Positions 1 to 10,202 are shown, numbered from the stretch's first letter. The stretch: DNA of 41,276 bases from Acanthaster planci (GCF_001949145.1 NW_019091684.1:156904-198179); one strand, 5' to 3'. Numbers and translations are program-made. Notes: generated by a model not told the origin, from the letters alone.

Positions 1-147
1 AACGTGTAACCTGCATGTTTTATCATGATCTTCTGTACACATCTCAATTATGCTGATAACGAATCCAGGGTATGAAAAAAATAGCGCAAACCGGCCTCGG
101 ACCGAAGACTACTATGCTTTCAACTTGCACTGTCCTGTCCAGGAGAA

Positions 148-235
148 CTGTGCTGGTAACACGGTTGCAGACCAGTATTTACTGGTCTGCAACCGTGTTG
201 CCAGCACAGTCTGCGCAGGTAGTAACCTGCGCAGA
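148..235. repeat. Two adjacent near-perfect hairpins
   Basis: The first hairpin pairs 148-177 with 180-209: 30-bp arms with one mismatch and a two-base loop. It is followed at once by a second hairpin pairing 210-220 with 225-235, with 11-bp perfect arms and a four-base loop. The block lies in presumed intron, about 380 bases before exon A1, and I see no counterpart in the tandem copy near 3.6 kb. It is probably a foldback or MITE-type insertion. The very short loop argues against an ordinary microRNA precursor. Confidence 0.75.
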
Positions 236-321
236 CCACATTGCAATTTGCATGCTGTTAAATTTACTATTTAGGGGGAATTTCTTGGCTCTTGGACTGG
301 ATAATTTATACTTTTATGACC

Positions 322-390
322 CGAGGAGGACTGGCGCCTTGACATACTTTTATGACCCCAGGAGGACTGGCGCCTTGACATACTTTTATC
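322..390 (+). repeat. 36-bp minisatellite, two units
   Basis: Two consecutive copies of a 36-bp unit containing GAGGACTGGCGCCTTGACAT start at 322 and 358. The second unit breaks off at about 390. The corresponding array in the tandem copy (3712-3855) has four units. The array is intronic and lies upstream of exon A1. Confidence 0.85.
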
Positions 391-612
391 TAAACGATTG
401 CTTACTTTTGAGGATTGGACATATCTGACATATCTCGTCAGGACTGGCCAGTTAATTCCTACAGGTGACTGCATAAAGTAAATCTGACATTATGCAAGAT
501 TTGCAGGGAAATTTCGCTCGAGTTTAAATGATTTAAACTTTTGTGATTTCCCAGCTTTTAAATATTTTTTTTGTGTGTGTGAAGTATGAACAAGTCGTTT
601 TGTGTTTGATAG

Positions 613-753
613 GTGTCTTTTATACTTGCTCCACGGCGAAACCTCTTGGCATGAAGGATGGGGGCATCCCAGATAACCACCTCACTGCTTCGTCTGCCTT
701 GGGAAACCAGCAAAATTACTATGGACCTCAAAGAGCGAGGCTTTATTTGCAGG
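613..753 (+). CDS. Exon A1: N-terminal half of an F5/8C domain (first copy)
   Basis: A 141-base exon, phase 1 at both ends, between acceptor TTTGATAG and donor GTAAGT. It encodes 47 residues, including Cys-Ser, PLGMKDGGIPDNHLTASS and an ARLYLQ end. That is the classic opening of an F5/8C domain: the first cysteine and the LGM.DG.IPD...TASS block. The domain stops after its first third, because the next exon (B) starts a new, complete domain instead of continuing this one. The phase 1-1 borders make it a cassette that could be added or skipped without changing frame. A nearly identical exon is at 4126-4266 and a 135-base inverted relative is at 29430-29564. Borders are very secure. Whether the half domain folds is unknown. 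Confidence 0.8.
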
Positions 754-1075
754 GTAAGTTCTCAACAGGCCTGGACAGTACTTTTTACGGTCCAGAATTC
801 GAAGATCGGATTGACAGAGTATAGGCCTAGACAATAAGACCAGTCAAGATGGCGCCCCGTTCATTGTTACAGCTACTATCCCCTCGGTGCATAAGTATCC
901 CCTGACTTTACATAAGGAGAGAGGTAGTTAAAACAACCCTTTCTAGACAAGCACCTGGAATTCGGGGAAAGGTACAAACGCTCGAAAGACAATCCATGTT
1001 ATCGCAGCAAACGGATGATTTGTGGAGGAAACTAGTATCCATACCAAATAAAAAAAATAATGTTCTATGAAAATT

Positions 1076-2025
1076 TTTTCGGCCTATGTTCTAAAGAGTG
1101 TCCTGAAGAATAACGAATAGTGGAAACACATGTAGCTAAAGTGTTCTCAAAGAGTTATATATTACCGTTCTTAGAAATAGAATTCTTTCATTTAAAATTG
1201 CTTACAAGAAAACTAAATTGGTGGGCGGGGGGGTTGTCGGGGGGAGTGGCTTAGCGTGGCGGTTCTTTCCCCGCTTTGCACCAATGAGGCTTGCGTTCGA
1301 GTCCCGGCTTGGCCCAGGCTTTAAGTGCATTTGATTTCTAGTCCATACTCGCTGTCGCAGGTTTTCTCCGGGTACTCCTGTTTCCTCCTGCCTCTAAAAC
1401 TGGACCTTCTTCCAAACTTCGTAACGGGATGCTGATTAATAAAGGTTATGAATACACACATAGGCCTAATCATTGGCGCAGCCCGAGTAGCTGAAAGTGC
1501 TATTTAAACAACAACAACAACGTGGGGGGTCACTCGCCCCCAAATTGATTCTAATTACGAAATAACAGTACCAAATTCCACTTTTAGAGCATTGTAACTC
1601 ACGAAAAAAAGTCACACTAATTTTTGTCATTTTCGTCTCACTCGGAATGGCGTTGGATTGGAAAAGCGAATAGATTTTTTGTTATAATTCGTTTTACTAA
1701 TTTAATTATTAATTTTCTTCTTGAGTTTATCTTTATAATGATTTGAATTAGCTTTTTTGGACGTCATTTTTGTTTAATTCAAACTTGACTAAAAGAATAG
1801 GTTGAACAAATCAGGCGTAACTTTTTACAATAATTACATACTTTGCTGTTATTGGACTTCCTCTTTTTAATTAGATTGAGGGCCAATGCTTTGTATACAA
1901 ATTTATATCCATGACGAAATTGAGCTCTCTTTGACAAAATAAAACTTCCTTGTTAGCAATTTCAATAAAAGAAATGTGAAATTCACCATGAAAAACTGTT
2001 TTATTTCAAATGCTGAATTAAAAAA
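1076..2025. mobile_element. About 950-bp insertion relative to the inverted paralogue, contains a SINE
   Basis: Intron sequence up to about 1075 and from about 2026 matches the minus-strand paralogue, where the two flanks are nearly contiguous (about 29145-29165). The extra block is therefore an insertion here or a deletion there. It carries the tRNA-derived SINE described separately, and otherwise AT-rich sequence without an open frame I could support. Its first ~200 bp recur in the tandem copy (to about 4780), so it predates that duplication or allele split. Confidence 0.55.
1240..1521 (+). mobile_element. tRNA-derived SINE
   Basis: Internal RNA polymerase III promoter boxes are visible: box A TGGCTTAGCGTGG at 1247-1259 and box B GTTCGAGTCCC at 1295-1305. 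A tRNA-unrelated body follows, with GTTTTCTCCGGGTACTCCTG at 1361-1380, a module I recognise from many marine invertebrate SINEs. The 3' end near 1507-1520 is a CAA repeat typical of a SINE tail. Exact ends and target-site duplications were not resolved. Confidence 0.75.
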
Positions 2026-3266
2026 CTTTCCCTGGTTACTCACGTCCACCCAATTAAACTAAAGTTTGAACTATGCCATTAACATTTCCCAATTAAACGC
2101 TATCTGTAAAAATGGGAAAAAAATTCGGTTATTCGTAATCGCGGAAAACTGATTATCCCTTGAAAAAGCTTTCCAATGCAGAAACATTTGACCCTATGCA
2201 GCAAGTTGATGAATGATTAGTTTATGCTTTGGGCTGTGCAGTGTAGTAGACTTCAGCACATACTACAAATTCCACAGAACATTATTACGTGTCATTACGC
2301 GGAAGCCAACTTCGTGGTAGAGGTTAGCACCATATTCACGGTGCACTGAACTAATTCAAACTCCATTGAAAACAGTGTGAACTCAACAAAGTCTGGAGTC
2401 CCATTGCGGGCAGCTGAAGTCCCTGACATAAAAACAATGTGTTTTTGGTCCTTTAGATTTCATTTGAGTTTGAACATTTGGCTGGTAACCGATATTTTTT
2501 TTTAATTATCCGCCAAAAACAAACCCATCCCCCAAAAGTGAATGATCCCAACTCTTCTCAGCAGCCATTTTTCAAATGACATCCCTCACCTTTTCGGGCT
2601 CTTCTGAAAAATTTTCGTTGACATTCTGTCTGCTTTGCAACTAGTTGAGGTCCCTGCATCTACAGAGATGATCCTGGGCTATACTTACACAATCCCACAA
2701 TTTCTTGGCCAACACAAATCCCTCCTTTCGAAAGAATATGTAGGTGTACTTTTAAGCGCCTTAGCCTGGCGGAGAAGTTTCTTTGAGTTGGGACAGTGCA
2801 CCATTCAGGGAATTCCGGGTCAAACATTTGTCCTTCCCAGTGTTTTGATAATGTGCTGTTTCAGCAACATCAAATTGGGTGTGTGGGTGTGCCCGATACT
2901 GCAAGAGGCCTTTTACATTCCAGTGTCCAATTTTGTGCAGGACCTCTTGGTATCTTATTGAGGTTTCATGGATGCTGCATACATACAATTTGAGAAAAAT
3001 CATGGATATTTCATTATCAAACGACTGTACCCACCTTACTTCATCATAAAATATTCTCAAACGCAGCGTAAACCAAGAAATAGCCCGAAAAGGAACGTCA
3101 AAGCAGAGCGTTTCTGGGAAATGAAGTTGAAGTGCCGTAATTAGTCTACGAATCACCGCTAGTATAAAACGTGTGGCCTCCTTAGATCCGCTGAAGTACA
3201 TTGTGCATATTAAAACCCAAATTCTCAACTGATGTAGCTTGTGGTTTTGTTTTCTTGAATTTCAAG

Positions 3267-3553
3267 TGGAAGGACGCTTATGCGGTGAACAGCTTGGAAT
3301 GGAGGACGGAAGTATTCCTGACTCCAGCATCACTGCCTCCAGCGTTTTCAACGAGCGATCAGACGCGCCTGGTAACTGCGAGCCTCACAACGGCCGGCTG
3401 AACTACCCCGGAGTAGGCTCGATTGTTGGTGGCTGGTGCCCGGCCAGGAATGACAAGGAATCCCCATGGTTTGAGGTAGATTTGGCCGAGCCACTGCAGG
3501 TAGAGGGAGTTATCATTCAGGGCCGCGTGGATCCATCGGGGAGTTGGAAGGAA
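3267..3553 (+). pseudogene. Exon B1: F5/8C domain exon truncated at an N junction
   Basis: The exon opens after acceptor TTTCAAG in phase 1. It reads without stops through LCGEQLGMEDGSIPDSSITA, a GGWCPARND block and WFEVDL to the residues PSGSWKE. At 3554 there is a single N, after which the reading turns into unrelated intron-like sequence and hits a stop. The complete relatives B2 (5836-6209) and B' (28383-28756) continue for about 87 more bases to a donor. This exon lacks its last ~29 codons and its splice donor, so it cannot be spliced normally. The break coincides with the tandem-duplication boundary and with the N. An assembly join is the likeliest cause; a real truncated duplicate is the alternative. 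Confidence 0.75.
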
Positions 3554-3711
3554 NATGAGGAAATATGCTTTAACTTGATATGTGTCTTGAACACCCGAAA
3601 AACCTGTATTTCCCCCCTTTTTTCGAAGCGGGTGTATTTATTACTGTCTTCTATGGCAGCTCATTCACTGTCTGAAACCTCATACGCATGAGCGTCGACT
3701 CAAAGCTGTTG

Positions 3712-3855
3712 CGAGGAGGACTGGCGCCTTGACATACTTTTATGACCCGAGGAGGACTGGCGCCTTGACATACTTTTATGACCCGAAGAGGACTGGCGCC
3801 TTGACATACTTTTATGACCAGAGGAGGACTGGCGCCTTGACATACTTTTATGAAC
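3712..3855 (+). repeat. 36-bp minisatellite, four units
   Basis: Four 36-bp units start at 3712, 3748, 3784 and 3820. Each contains GACTGGCGCCTTGACATACT. Units differ by one or two bases near their start, and the last one diverges at its end. It is the expanded counterpart of the two-unit array at 322-390, giving a length polymorphism between the tandem copies. Confidence 0.9.
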
Positions 3856-4125
3856 GGTTGGAATTGTTTTGGTAACACACGCTGGCCAAATAGCTGTACC
3901 AGCTCTAAACGATTGCTTACTTTTGAGGATTGGACATATCTGCCATATCTCTCCAGGACTGGCCAGTTAATTCCTACAGGTGACTGCATAAAGTGGCTCT
4001 GACATTATGCAAGATTTGCAGGGAAATTTCGCTCGAGTTTAAATGATTTAAACTTTTGTGATTTCCCAGCTTTTAAATATTTTGCTTTTGTGTGAAGTAT
4101 GAACAAGTCGTTTTGTGTTTGATAG

Positions 4126-4266
4126 GTGTCTTTTATACTTGCTCCACGCCGAAACCTCTTGGCATGAAGGATGGGGGCATCCCAGATAACCACCTTACGG
4201 CTTCGTCTGCCTTGGGAAACCAGCAAAATTACTATGGACCTCAAAGAGCGAGGCTTTATTTGCAGG
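4126..4266 (+). CDS. Exon A2: N-terminal half of an F5/8C domain (second copy)
   Basis: A 141-base exon, phase 1-1, with acceptor TTTGATAG and donor GTAAGT, the same borders as A1 (613-753). It encodes CSTPKPLGMKDGGIPDNHLT and ends in RARLYLQ. The only protein change I see from A1 is Ala to Pro after CST, which supports recent duplication or allelism. It splices in phase to B2: the last base G joins TG to give Val. F5/8C domains usually carry about 150 residues between two terminal cysteines. Only about 45 are present here, so it is a partial domain placed before a full one. Splice borders are secure. The role of the half domain is unknown. Confidence 0.85.
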
Positions 4267-4755
4267 GTAAGTTCTCAACAGGCCTGGACAGTACTTTTTA
4301 CGGTCCAGAATTCGAAGATCGGATTGACAGAGTATAGGCCTAGACAATAATACCAGTCAAGATGGCGCCCCGTTCATTGTTACAGCTACTATCCCCTCGG
4401 TGCATAAGTATCCCCTGACTTTACATAAGGAGAGAGGTAGTTATAACAACCCTTTCTAGACAAGCACCTGGCATTCGGGCAAAGATACAAACGCTCGAAA
4501 GACTATCCATGTTATCGCAGCAAACGGATGATTTGTGGAGGAAACTAGTATCCACACCAAATAAAAAAAATAATGTTTTATGAAAATTTTGTCGGCCTAT
4601 GTTCTAAAGAGTGTTCTGAAGAATAACGAATAGTGGAAACACATGTAGCTAAAGTGTTCTCAAAGATTTATATATTACCGTTCTTAGAAATAGAATTCTT
4701 ACATTCAAAATTGCTTAAAAGAAAACTAAATTGGTGGGGGGTGTTGTTGGGGGAG

Positions 4756-4780
4756 TGGCTTAGCGTAGCGGTTCTTTCCC
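4756..4780 (+). mobile_element. Truncated SINE head (box A only)
   Basis: Box A (TGGCTTAGCGTAG, 4756-4768) and the following CGGTTCTTTCCCCGCTTTGC match the SINE at 1247. The match stops at about 4780, before box B. About 135 bp of unrelated sequence follows, and homology to copy 1 resumes at about 4926 (matching 2356). Copy 2 has therefore lost most of the SINE and about 1 kb beyond it. Confidence 0.65.
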
Positions 4781-5835
4781 CGCTTTGCGAGTAAGCTTGT
4801 GAGGTTTTTTCGCAAGCTCTTGGACAAGCACTGAGCATAAAGTGCTTATTAATATACGTTGGGTAAGGGCAAACTGTTATATATAATTAACATCTCCCCA
4901 ACGCAAAAAATACATCTTGAAAATAATTCAAACTCCATTAAAAACAGTGTGAACTCAAAGTTTGGAGTCCCATTGCGGGCAGCTGAAATCCCTGACACAA
5001 AAACGTTGTGTTTTTGGTCCTTCAGATTTCATTTGAGTTTGAAATTTTAGCAGGTAACCGATAATTTTTTTAATTATCCGCACCAAACAAACCTATCCCC
5101 CCAAAAGTGAATGTTCCCAAGTCTTCTCAGCAGCCATTTTTCAAATGACATCCCTCACCTTTCTCGGCCTCTTCTGAAAAATTTTCGTTGACATTTTGTC
5201 AGCTTTGCAACTAGTTGAGGTCCCTGCATCTACAGAGATGATCCTGGGCTATACGTACACAATCCCAAAATTTCTTGGCCAACACAGATCCCTCCTTTCG
5301 AAAGAATATGTAGGTGTTCTTTTAAGCGCCTCAGCCTGACGGAGACGTTTCTTTGAGTTGAGACAGTGCACCATTCAGGGAATTCCGGGTTAAACATTAG
5401 TCCTTCCCCGTGTTTTGACAATGTGCTGTTTCAGCAACATCAGATTGGGTGTGTGGGTGTACCCGTTACCGCACGAGGCATTTTACATTCCAATGTCCAG
5501 TTTTGTGCAGGACTTCGTGGTATCTTATTGAGGTTTCATGGATATTGCATACATGCAATTTGAGAAAAATCATGGATATTTCATTATCAAACGACTATAC
5601 CCACCTTACTTCATCATAAAGTATTCTCAAACGCAGCGTAAACCAAGAAATAGCCTGAAAAGGAAAGTCAAAGCAGAGCGTTTCTGGGAAATGAACTTGA
5701 AGTGCCGTAATTAGTCTACGAATCACCGCTAGTATAAAAAGTGTGGCCTCCTTAGATCCGTTGAACTACATTGTGCACATTAAAACCCCAATTCTCAACT
5801 GATGTTGCTTTTGGTTTTGTTTGTTGAACTTCAAG

Positions 5836-6209
5836 TGGACGGACGCTTATGCGGTGAACGGCTTGGAATGGAGGACGGAAGTATTCCTGACTCCAGTATC
5901 ACTGCCTCCAGCGTTTTCAACGAGCGAATAAACGCGTCTGGTAACTGCGAGCCTCACAACGGCCGGCTGAACTACCATGGAGTAGATTCGATTGTCGGTG
6001 GCTGGTGCCCGGCCAGGAATGACAAGGAATCCCCATGGTTTGAGGTAGATTTGGCCAAGCAACTGCAGGTAGAGGGAGTTATCATTCAGGGCAGCGTGGA
6101 TCCATCGGGGATTTGGAGGGAGCGAGTGACAGCGTACCAGGTGCAGTACAGTAATGACCGAAGTACCTGGGTGTATGTGACCAATGGAGGACCTGAGACA
6201 GGGCCGCAG
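5836..6209 (+). CDS. Exon B2: F5/8C domain 1, N-terminal two thirds
   Basis: A 374-base exon, entering in phase 1 after CTTCAAG and ending in phase 0 at CAG before donor GTAGAG. It encodes about 124 residues. The domain's first Cys is in RLCGERLGM, followed by EDGSIPDSSITASS, the GGWCPARND insertion segment, WFEVDL, EGVIIQGSVDP, and a VQYSNDRSTWVYV strand. These are the conserved stations of F5/8C domains, with lipid- or sugar-binding loops expected near the start and middle. The rest of the domain is in exon C (6911-7049). The donor is weaker than the GTAAAG of the inverted relative B' (28383-28756), which has identical length. It is open throughout. I am confident that it is a real coding exon. 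Confidence 0.88.
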
Positions 6210-6910
6210 GTAGAGGATTAAAATGTCTGTTCTCCCAATCCTGCTTAGTATAGCAATTGTCTCGGCACAGTTCAGTTAACAAATCTAGTCATAAACAAAA
6301 ACGGATTGGTTTTCCACATGAGCCTCGAATGGATTCCATTGACATCCACAAGCAATTTCCAAAGTAACTTTTATTGGAATTGAGACACAGTATAAATTTT
6401 CAACGGTAGTAAGTATGTAGTGTACACAATGCCATTTTTTGGAAGGAATCTGTTTAGGACTGCTTTGAACAAGCACAGACCTACAAATGATGACACTATC
6501 TCCAATAAGAACGTACGGTATACAAAAAAGAAACCGATTTTCCCGGTTCAACTGCAGATGGAACATACAATGAATGATTTAGGCCACTTTGTACGACCCC
6601 TTGTTGCTATTTTCATGATATAAAAACTGAAGCGCTAATGGTTGCACTACGATGTGGAGACTTCAGGGACCTTACATTTGAATATAAGCCAAGAGATTGT
6701 CCCATCTTAAAAGCAGAACATTTAAGTGATTGTCTCTTTTTTCCCTCTAGACAGAAAAAAAAGCACCTGACACGTTTGGCTGAAAGACAAAGACTTCTGT
6801 AGACACGCTATACTGTTTATAATAGGCAAGCAATAACTTTGTGTTTTTGTTTTTCTAATCTTCTTTTGTTTTTCTAATTTGTCTTCCACTTTCGCCTGCA
6901 TAATGGACAG

Positions 6911-7049
6911 ACATTTGATGGTAACGTGGACCAAACCACCCCAGTCAACAGCAGTTTTAACAAGCCCATCCAAGCTCGCTACATCCGTATCAGACCGACC
7001 AGCTACAATTCTTGGCCCTCGATGCGGGTTGAACTCTTCGGCTGCAAAG
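6911..7049 (+). CDS. Exon C: F5/8C domain 1, C-terminal third
   Basis: A 139-base exon, phase 0 to phase 1, after acceptor ATGGACAG and before donor GTAAAG. It encodes TFDGNVDQTTPVNSSFNKPI, then QARYIRIRPTSYNSWPSMRV and ELFGCK. The pattern F.GN.D..T.V...F..PI.ARYIRI.P followed by a closing GC is diagnostic for the last part of an F5/8C domain. The final Cys should pair with the Cys in exon B2. NSS is a possible N-glycosylation site. The inverted copy at 27603-27741 has the same length and phase. Confidence 0.88.
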
Positions 7050-7469
7050 GTAAAGCCCTTTTTAAATATTTTGCAATTGTGGGAAAAACACAGCTTGTTC
7101 ACATTTGACACGATAGACATTCAACACCCGGGAGCAAAATTCACAGGGTAAGGGTAATAGAAATGTACGCCACAGCTGTGGTCGCGCAAAGGGTTACTTG
7201 CTGCTGTAATCAAAGCATGATAGTTACAGTGCGCACGTGTCGCACGCACATGGAAAGGTTAACCCCTGTTATTTGCCTTGACAATTGGCCAAACAAAATA
7301 TTTGATTAGGAACTCAGCTCTTCGATTGTGAAATACTTCAACACATTTTGTGTGGTTTTATCTCTGTAGAAATGTTGATAAAATCTTTTGACAAAGACTT
7401 ATGAGAAATAAATAATACTGAAAATAAAAATTGTGTTTTTTCCGATAAAAATCATGACAGAGCATGCAT

Positions 7470-7498
7470 GTACATGTACATGTACATATACATGTACC
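7470..7498. repeat. TGTACA short tandem repeat
   Basis: Degenerate run of the palindromic hexamer TGTACA/ATGTAC within the intron between exons C and D. It is a simple-sequence repeat with no function inferred. Confidence 0.8.
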
Positions 7499-8068
7499 TC
7501 CATGGACAGAAATATGGTCTATATCAACTTGAAATGATAGATAATTGAAGAAAAAAACTTGAAAGGAAAATCATGGGTTGAATAAAAGAGGCCAATTTCA
7601 TTGAGATCGCCAGCAGAATACGTACATACCTACACCTCAGACTTTGCAGGTTCAGAACGCACTCAGGGAACAGGCACCCAACGAATACTGCTTCTTTAGG
7701 AAGAACTGAAAAACATGATTGAATGGGAGAAAGTCACCGGGAAAAGGCAACTTGTTGATTTTTTTTCAGATTGCTTCATACATTTAATCACAAAAATGCT
7801 TAGCGAAAAGGAGAAGCAGACCAAGTGAGGAACTTCTTTTATTCAAATAAAGAAAAAATCATTGTAATTTTATTTTTAAACTTTTTTAAATTCAAAGAGC
7901 ATTAAGTGCAAGTGAAACGAAGTCATGTGATTTCTTTTCGTCATTTTCCCCTTTCTTTCCTCTTAGGTTGCAATGAAACACAAATGCATAATGATCTCAC
8001 TTTCAAACAGAAGTGATCTGTTTAGTTGGATCACAACACTTTTTCAAAACTGCGGTAGCCACGGGGTG

Positions 8069-8173
8069 CTGTGTTCGTAGTGGATAAACCCTCGTGCATG
8101 CCAAACAATGGCCACAAACAATGGCCACATTCAGTGCTTGACATGCGCAAGGGTTTATCCACTACGAACACAG
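8069..8173. repeat. 105-bp foldback element in intron C-D
   Basis: Arms 8069-8092 and 8150-8173 are perfect 24-bp inverted repeats. The pairing continues inward for about ten more bases with a few mismatches. The loop contains two direct copies of AACAATGGCCACA. It resembles a small hairpin MITE. No target-site duplication was resolved. Confidence 0.75.
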
Positions 8174-9111
8174 AGCGAGGGTTCCCCTCGTTTTTCTGTT
8201 TTCTCAGTTCGATCAGGTGATGCGTGGCAGTTGGTAGAACAATCAGATCAAGTGATATCTGAGGTTTGTTGGTCACACGCTCCCACGTTAGGGCATTTTC
8301 AGCTATTACATGTACACAGGACATAAGACCGCTTGTCTGGTTCCCAGACGTAAATGTATAATACAGAGATGACATCATCTGAAAAAAAATGGCCCAACTT
8401 AATGCATGGGAACTAGAAGGACACCTTCACTGGACATGTTACTCAACCATACCCAATCAAAAACACGTTGCAATTAAGCAGTAGCAAGATTCCAGTCGAT
8501 TAAGCAAGTTTTAGCAGCTTTTGGATATTGTTTTATACCAAATAAAAACTTTTTTTTATTTTGCCAACAAGCAGGTCTACGGCGACGCGTGCGTCGACCA
8601 GAAACCGGAAACTTTAAGGGAGCAATCTACAGTTATTTGAATAGTCTCTGAGGGGCGTTCAAGCTGAATTGAGTTACCCATAATTACATTCTTATCTCAG
8701 TGGCAATTCCATCTCCTTAATCAGTTCAGGCTGCATTTGGTAAAGCAAAGTCGATTTTTTGCCACCGATTTCGGTCACATTTCATATATCACTTTAGGAA
8801 AGTCAAAAATGCCTTTCTTAGAAATTCCATATGCAATTATGTGAGCAGTGTCTTCACAGGCTTGAAGTATTACGGTTTAAAGATGCTGCTACTTTTCTTT
8901 GAAGGAAATGAAAACAGGATTTGATTCACAGATAATTTATTAACTATTCCACATATTTTCCCTGGAAAGATAATTGAATTTTGTTCCTGATCACTGTGAA
9001 GCCCTATTCCTGTTTTTGATTTCAACATGGCAACTTTAATAAGTGGCGAACTTTAAACTTGATTTTCTCATTATTGTTATCCGAGAAAAGATCTGGCACT
9101 TCCGTTGACAG

Positions 9112-9457
9112 AGGAAACTGTTGACGATATGCCCGCTCTGTCGTCCACCAGTTTGTGAACGGTATTAAAGCTGTGGTGGGAGATAAGGGCGGCAGACTCT
9201 CACACCTTATAGTTGATGGGAATCTCACTTTTTGTACACCAGAATCAGTGGGTGCCTCGTGCTGGTGTGCCGCCGCCAACGACACGAAGCCCTGGATACA
9301 AGTCGATTTCAACAACACGGTACTCTGCACAGGACTGGTTACCCAGGGACGTGGTGATGGTGACTACCAGCAGTGGGTGTCGGTGTACAGAGTTCGCTAC
9401 AGCGATGATGGCCAGTCCTGGACCACGGTGAAGGATCAGGATGGAACACCAGCAGAG
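9112..9457 (+). pseudogene. Exon D: first part of F5/8C domain 2, frameshifted
   Basis: Entering in phase 1 after TTGACAG, the frame reads EETVDDMPALSSTSL and then stops at TGA (9156-9158). One base over, from 9155, the frame is open to the donor GTCACT after 9457. It encodes VNGIKAVVGDKGGRLSH, an SCWCAAAND block, WIQVDFNNT, GLVTQGRGDGD and YRVRYSDDGQSW, the core of an F5/8C domain. The two readings together make one continuous domain, so a single base is missing near 9152-9155. Two rescues are possible. One is a sequencing error. The other is a cryptic acceptor TTAAAG at 9170, which is in the right phase but has no pyrimidine tract and would drop the first 20 residues. The domain call is firm; the broken status is likely but depends on base accuracy. 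Confidence 0.75.
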
Positions 9458-9875
9458 GTCACTGATCTGTTATTTCATTTCCACAAGTGTATTTGAAACA
9501 ATCAGACATTTGCCCGCCAACACCTCGCGTCTCAAAAAAGCTGCTGGTCTGTTTTCAAAGCTAGAATGTAAACACTGACATTCGTTTACGGACAGACGCG
9601 CTGTTTTTCAGAAAATGAAATGGATGTAATGTAATACTTTAGAACATAGAAAAATAAAATCCCTGGTTTGTAGCCAAATGACACAAACTAAACTGGTTTC
9701 TTCTGTGTTAGACTGAGGCACGCATGCAAGTGGGCGCGTTCGAAATGGTGTTTGGGCCTGACGGCAATAATTTCAGGTGATCACTGACAAACTGGCTGAA
9801 ACTTGCGTGGCGCATCTGAAACAAACTGTACCAACAAAACTTTCACTGACATTCATTTCTGATTTCTATTTCCAG

Positions 9876-10022
9876 TTTTTGGGGAACAGTGACAATCACA
9901 CCCTAGTCACAGCTCGATTTGCAGAGGTCGTGCGCACCAGGTATCTTCGTATCATACCAACTGAATGGAACGGGCTCTGCTGCATGAGATTTGAGGTGAT
10001 GGGTTGCATTGTTGCCAACTAA
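9876..10022 (+). CDS. Exon E: terminal exon, end of F5/8C domain 2
   Basis: A 147-base exon after acceptor TCTATTTCCAG, phase 0. It encodes FLGNSDNHTLVTARFAEVV, then RTRYLRIIPTEWNGLCCMRF and EVMGCIVAN, and ends at TAA (10020-10022). It carries the closing stations of an F5/8C domain (F.GN.D..T.V...F, TRYLRI.P, MRFEVMGC). The protein ends four residues after the last domain cysteine, with no membrane segment, so a soluble secreted product is expected. AATAAA follows 180 bases later. The inverted copy at 23680-23826 has identical length. Confidence 0.88.
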   Translation, partial: FLGNSDNHTLVTARFAEVVRTRYLRIIPTEWNGLCCMRFEVMGCIVAN

Positions 10023-10202
10023 AGGCAATGGATCTGCTTTCAACTGAGTTGAGACTGCACCCTGATGGCTTCATACTGATGGCTCTTGGGTACGAGCAAG
10101 GGAAGAATATCAGTGTCAAATAGATATATTTATTCAGCATATCTATGTTAAAATCAGCCTGAATTGAGTTCTTGTTTGTCAATCAGTGACTTGAGATTAC
10201 AA

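Noticed and set aside
148-209. microRNA precursor interpretation of the first hairpin
   Set aside because: A two-base loop and nearly uninterrupted 30-bp pairing do not fit a typical animal precursor. A foldback DNA element is simpler.
72-428. Plus-strand open frame of 118 codons
   Set aside because: It runs through the double hairpin and the 36-bp minisatellite, giving a repeated RRTGALTYFY peptide. It is a by-product of the repeats.
2635-3228. Overlapping plus- and minus-strand open frames before exon B1
   Set aside because: They lie in the intron between A1 and B1. The tandem copy breaks the same frames (for example at 5340-5400), so they are not conserved coding sequence.
5230-5563. Open frames upstream of exon B2
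   Set aside because: Same intronic sequence as above, with no family motifs and disagreement with the tandem copy.
6722-7120. Minus-strand frame of 132 codons
   Set aside because: It is antisense to exon C, which is well supported on the plus strand.
9022-9330. Minus-strand frame opposite exon D
   Set aside because: It is the complement of an F5/8C exon and has no independent motifs.
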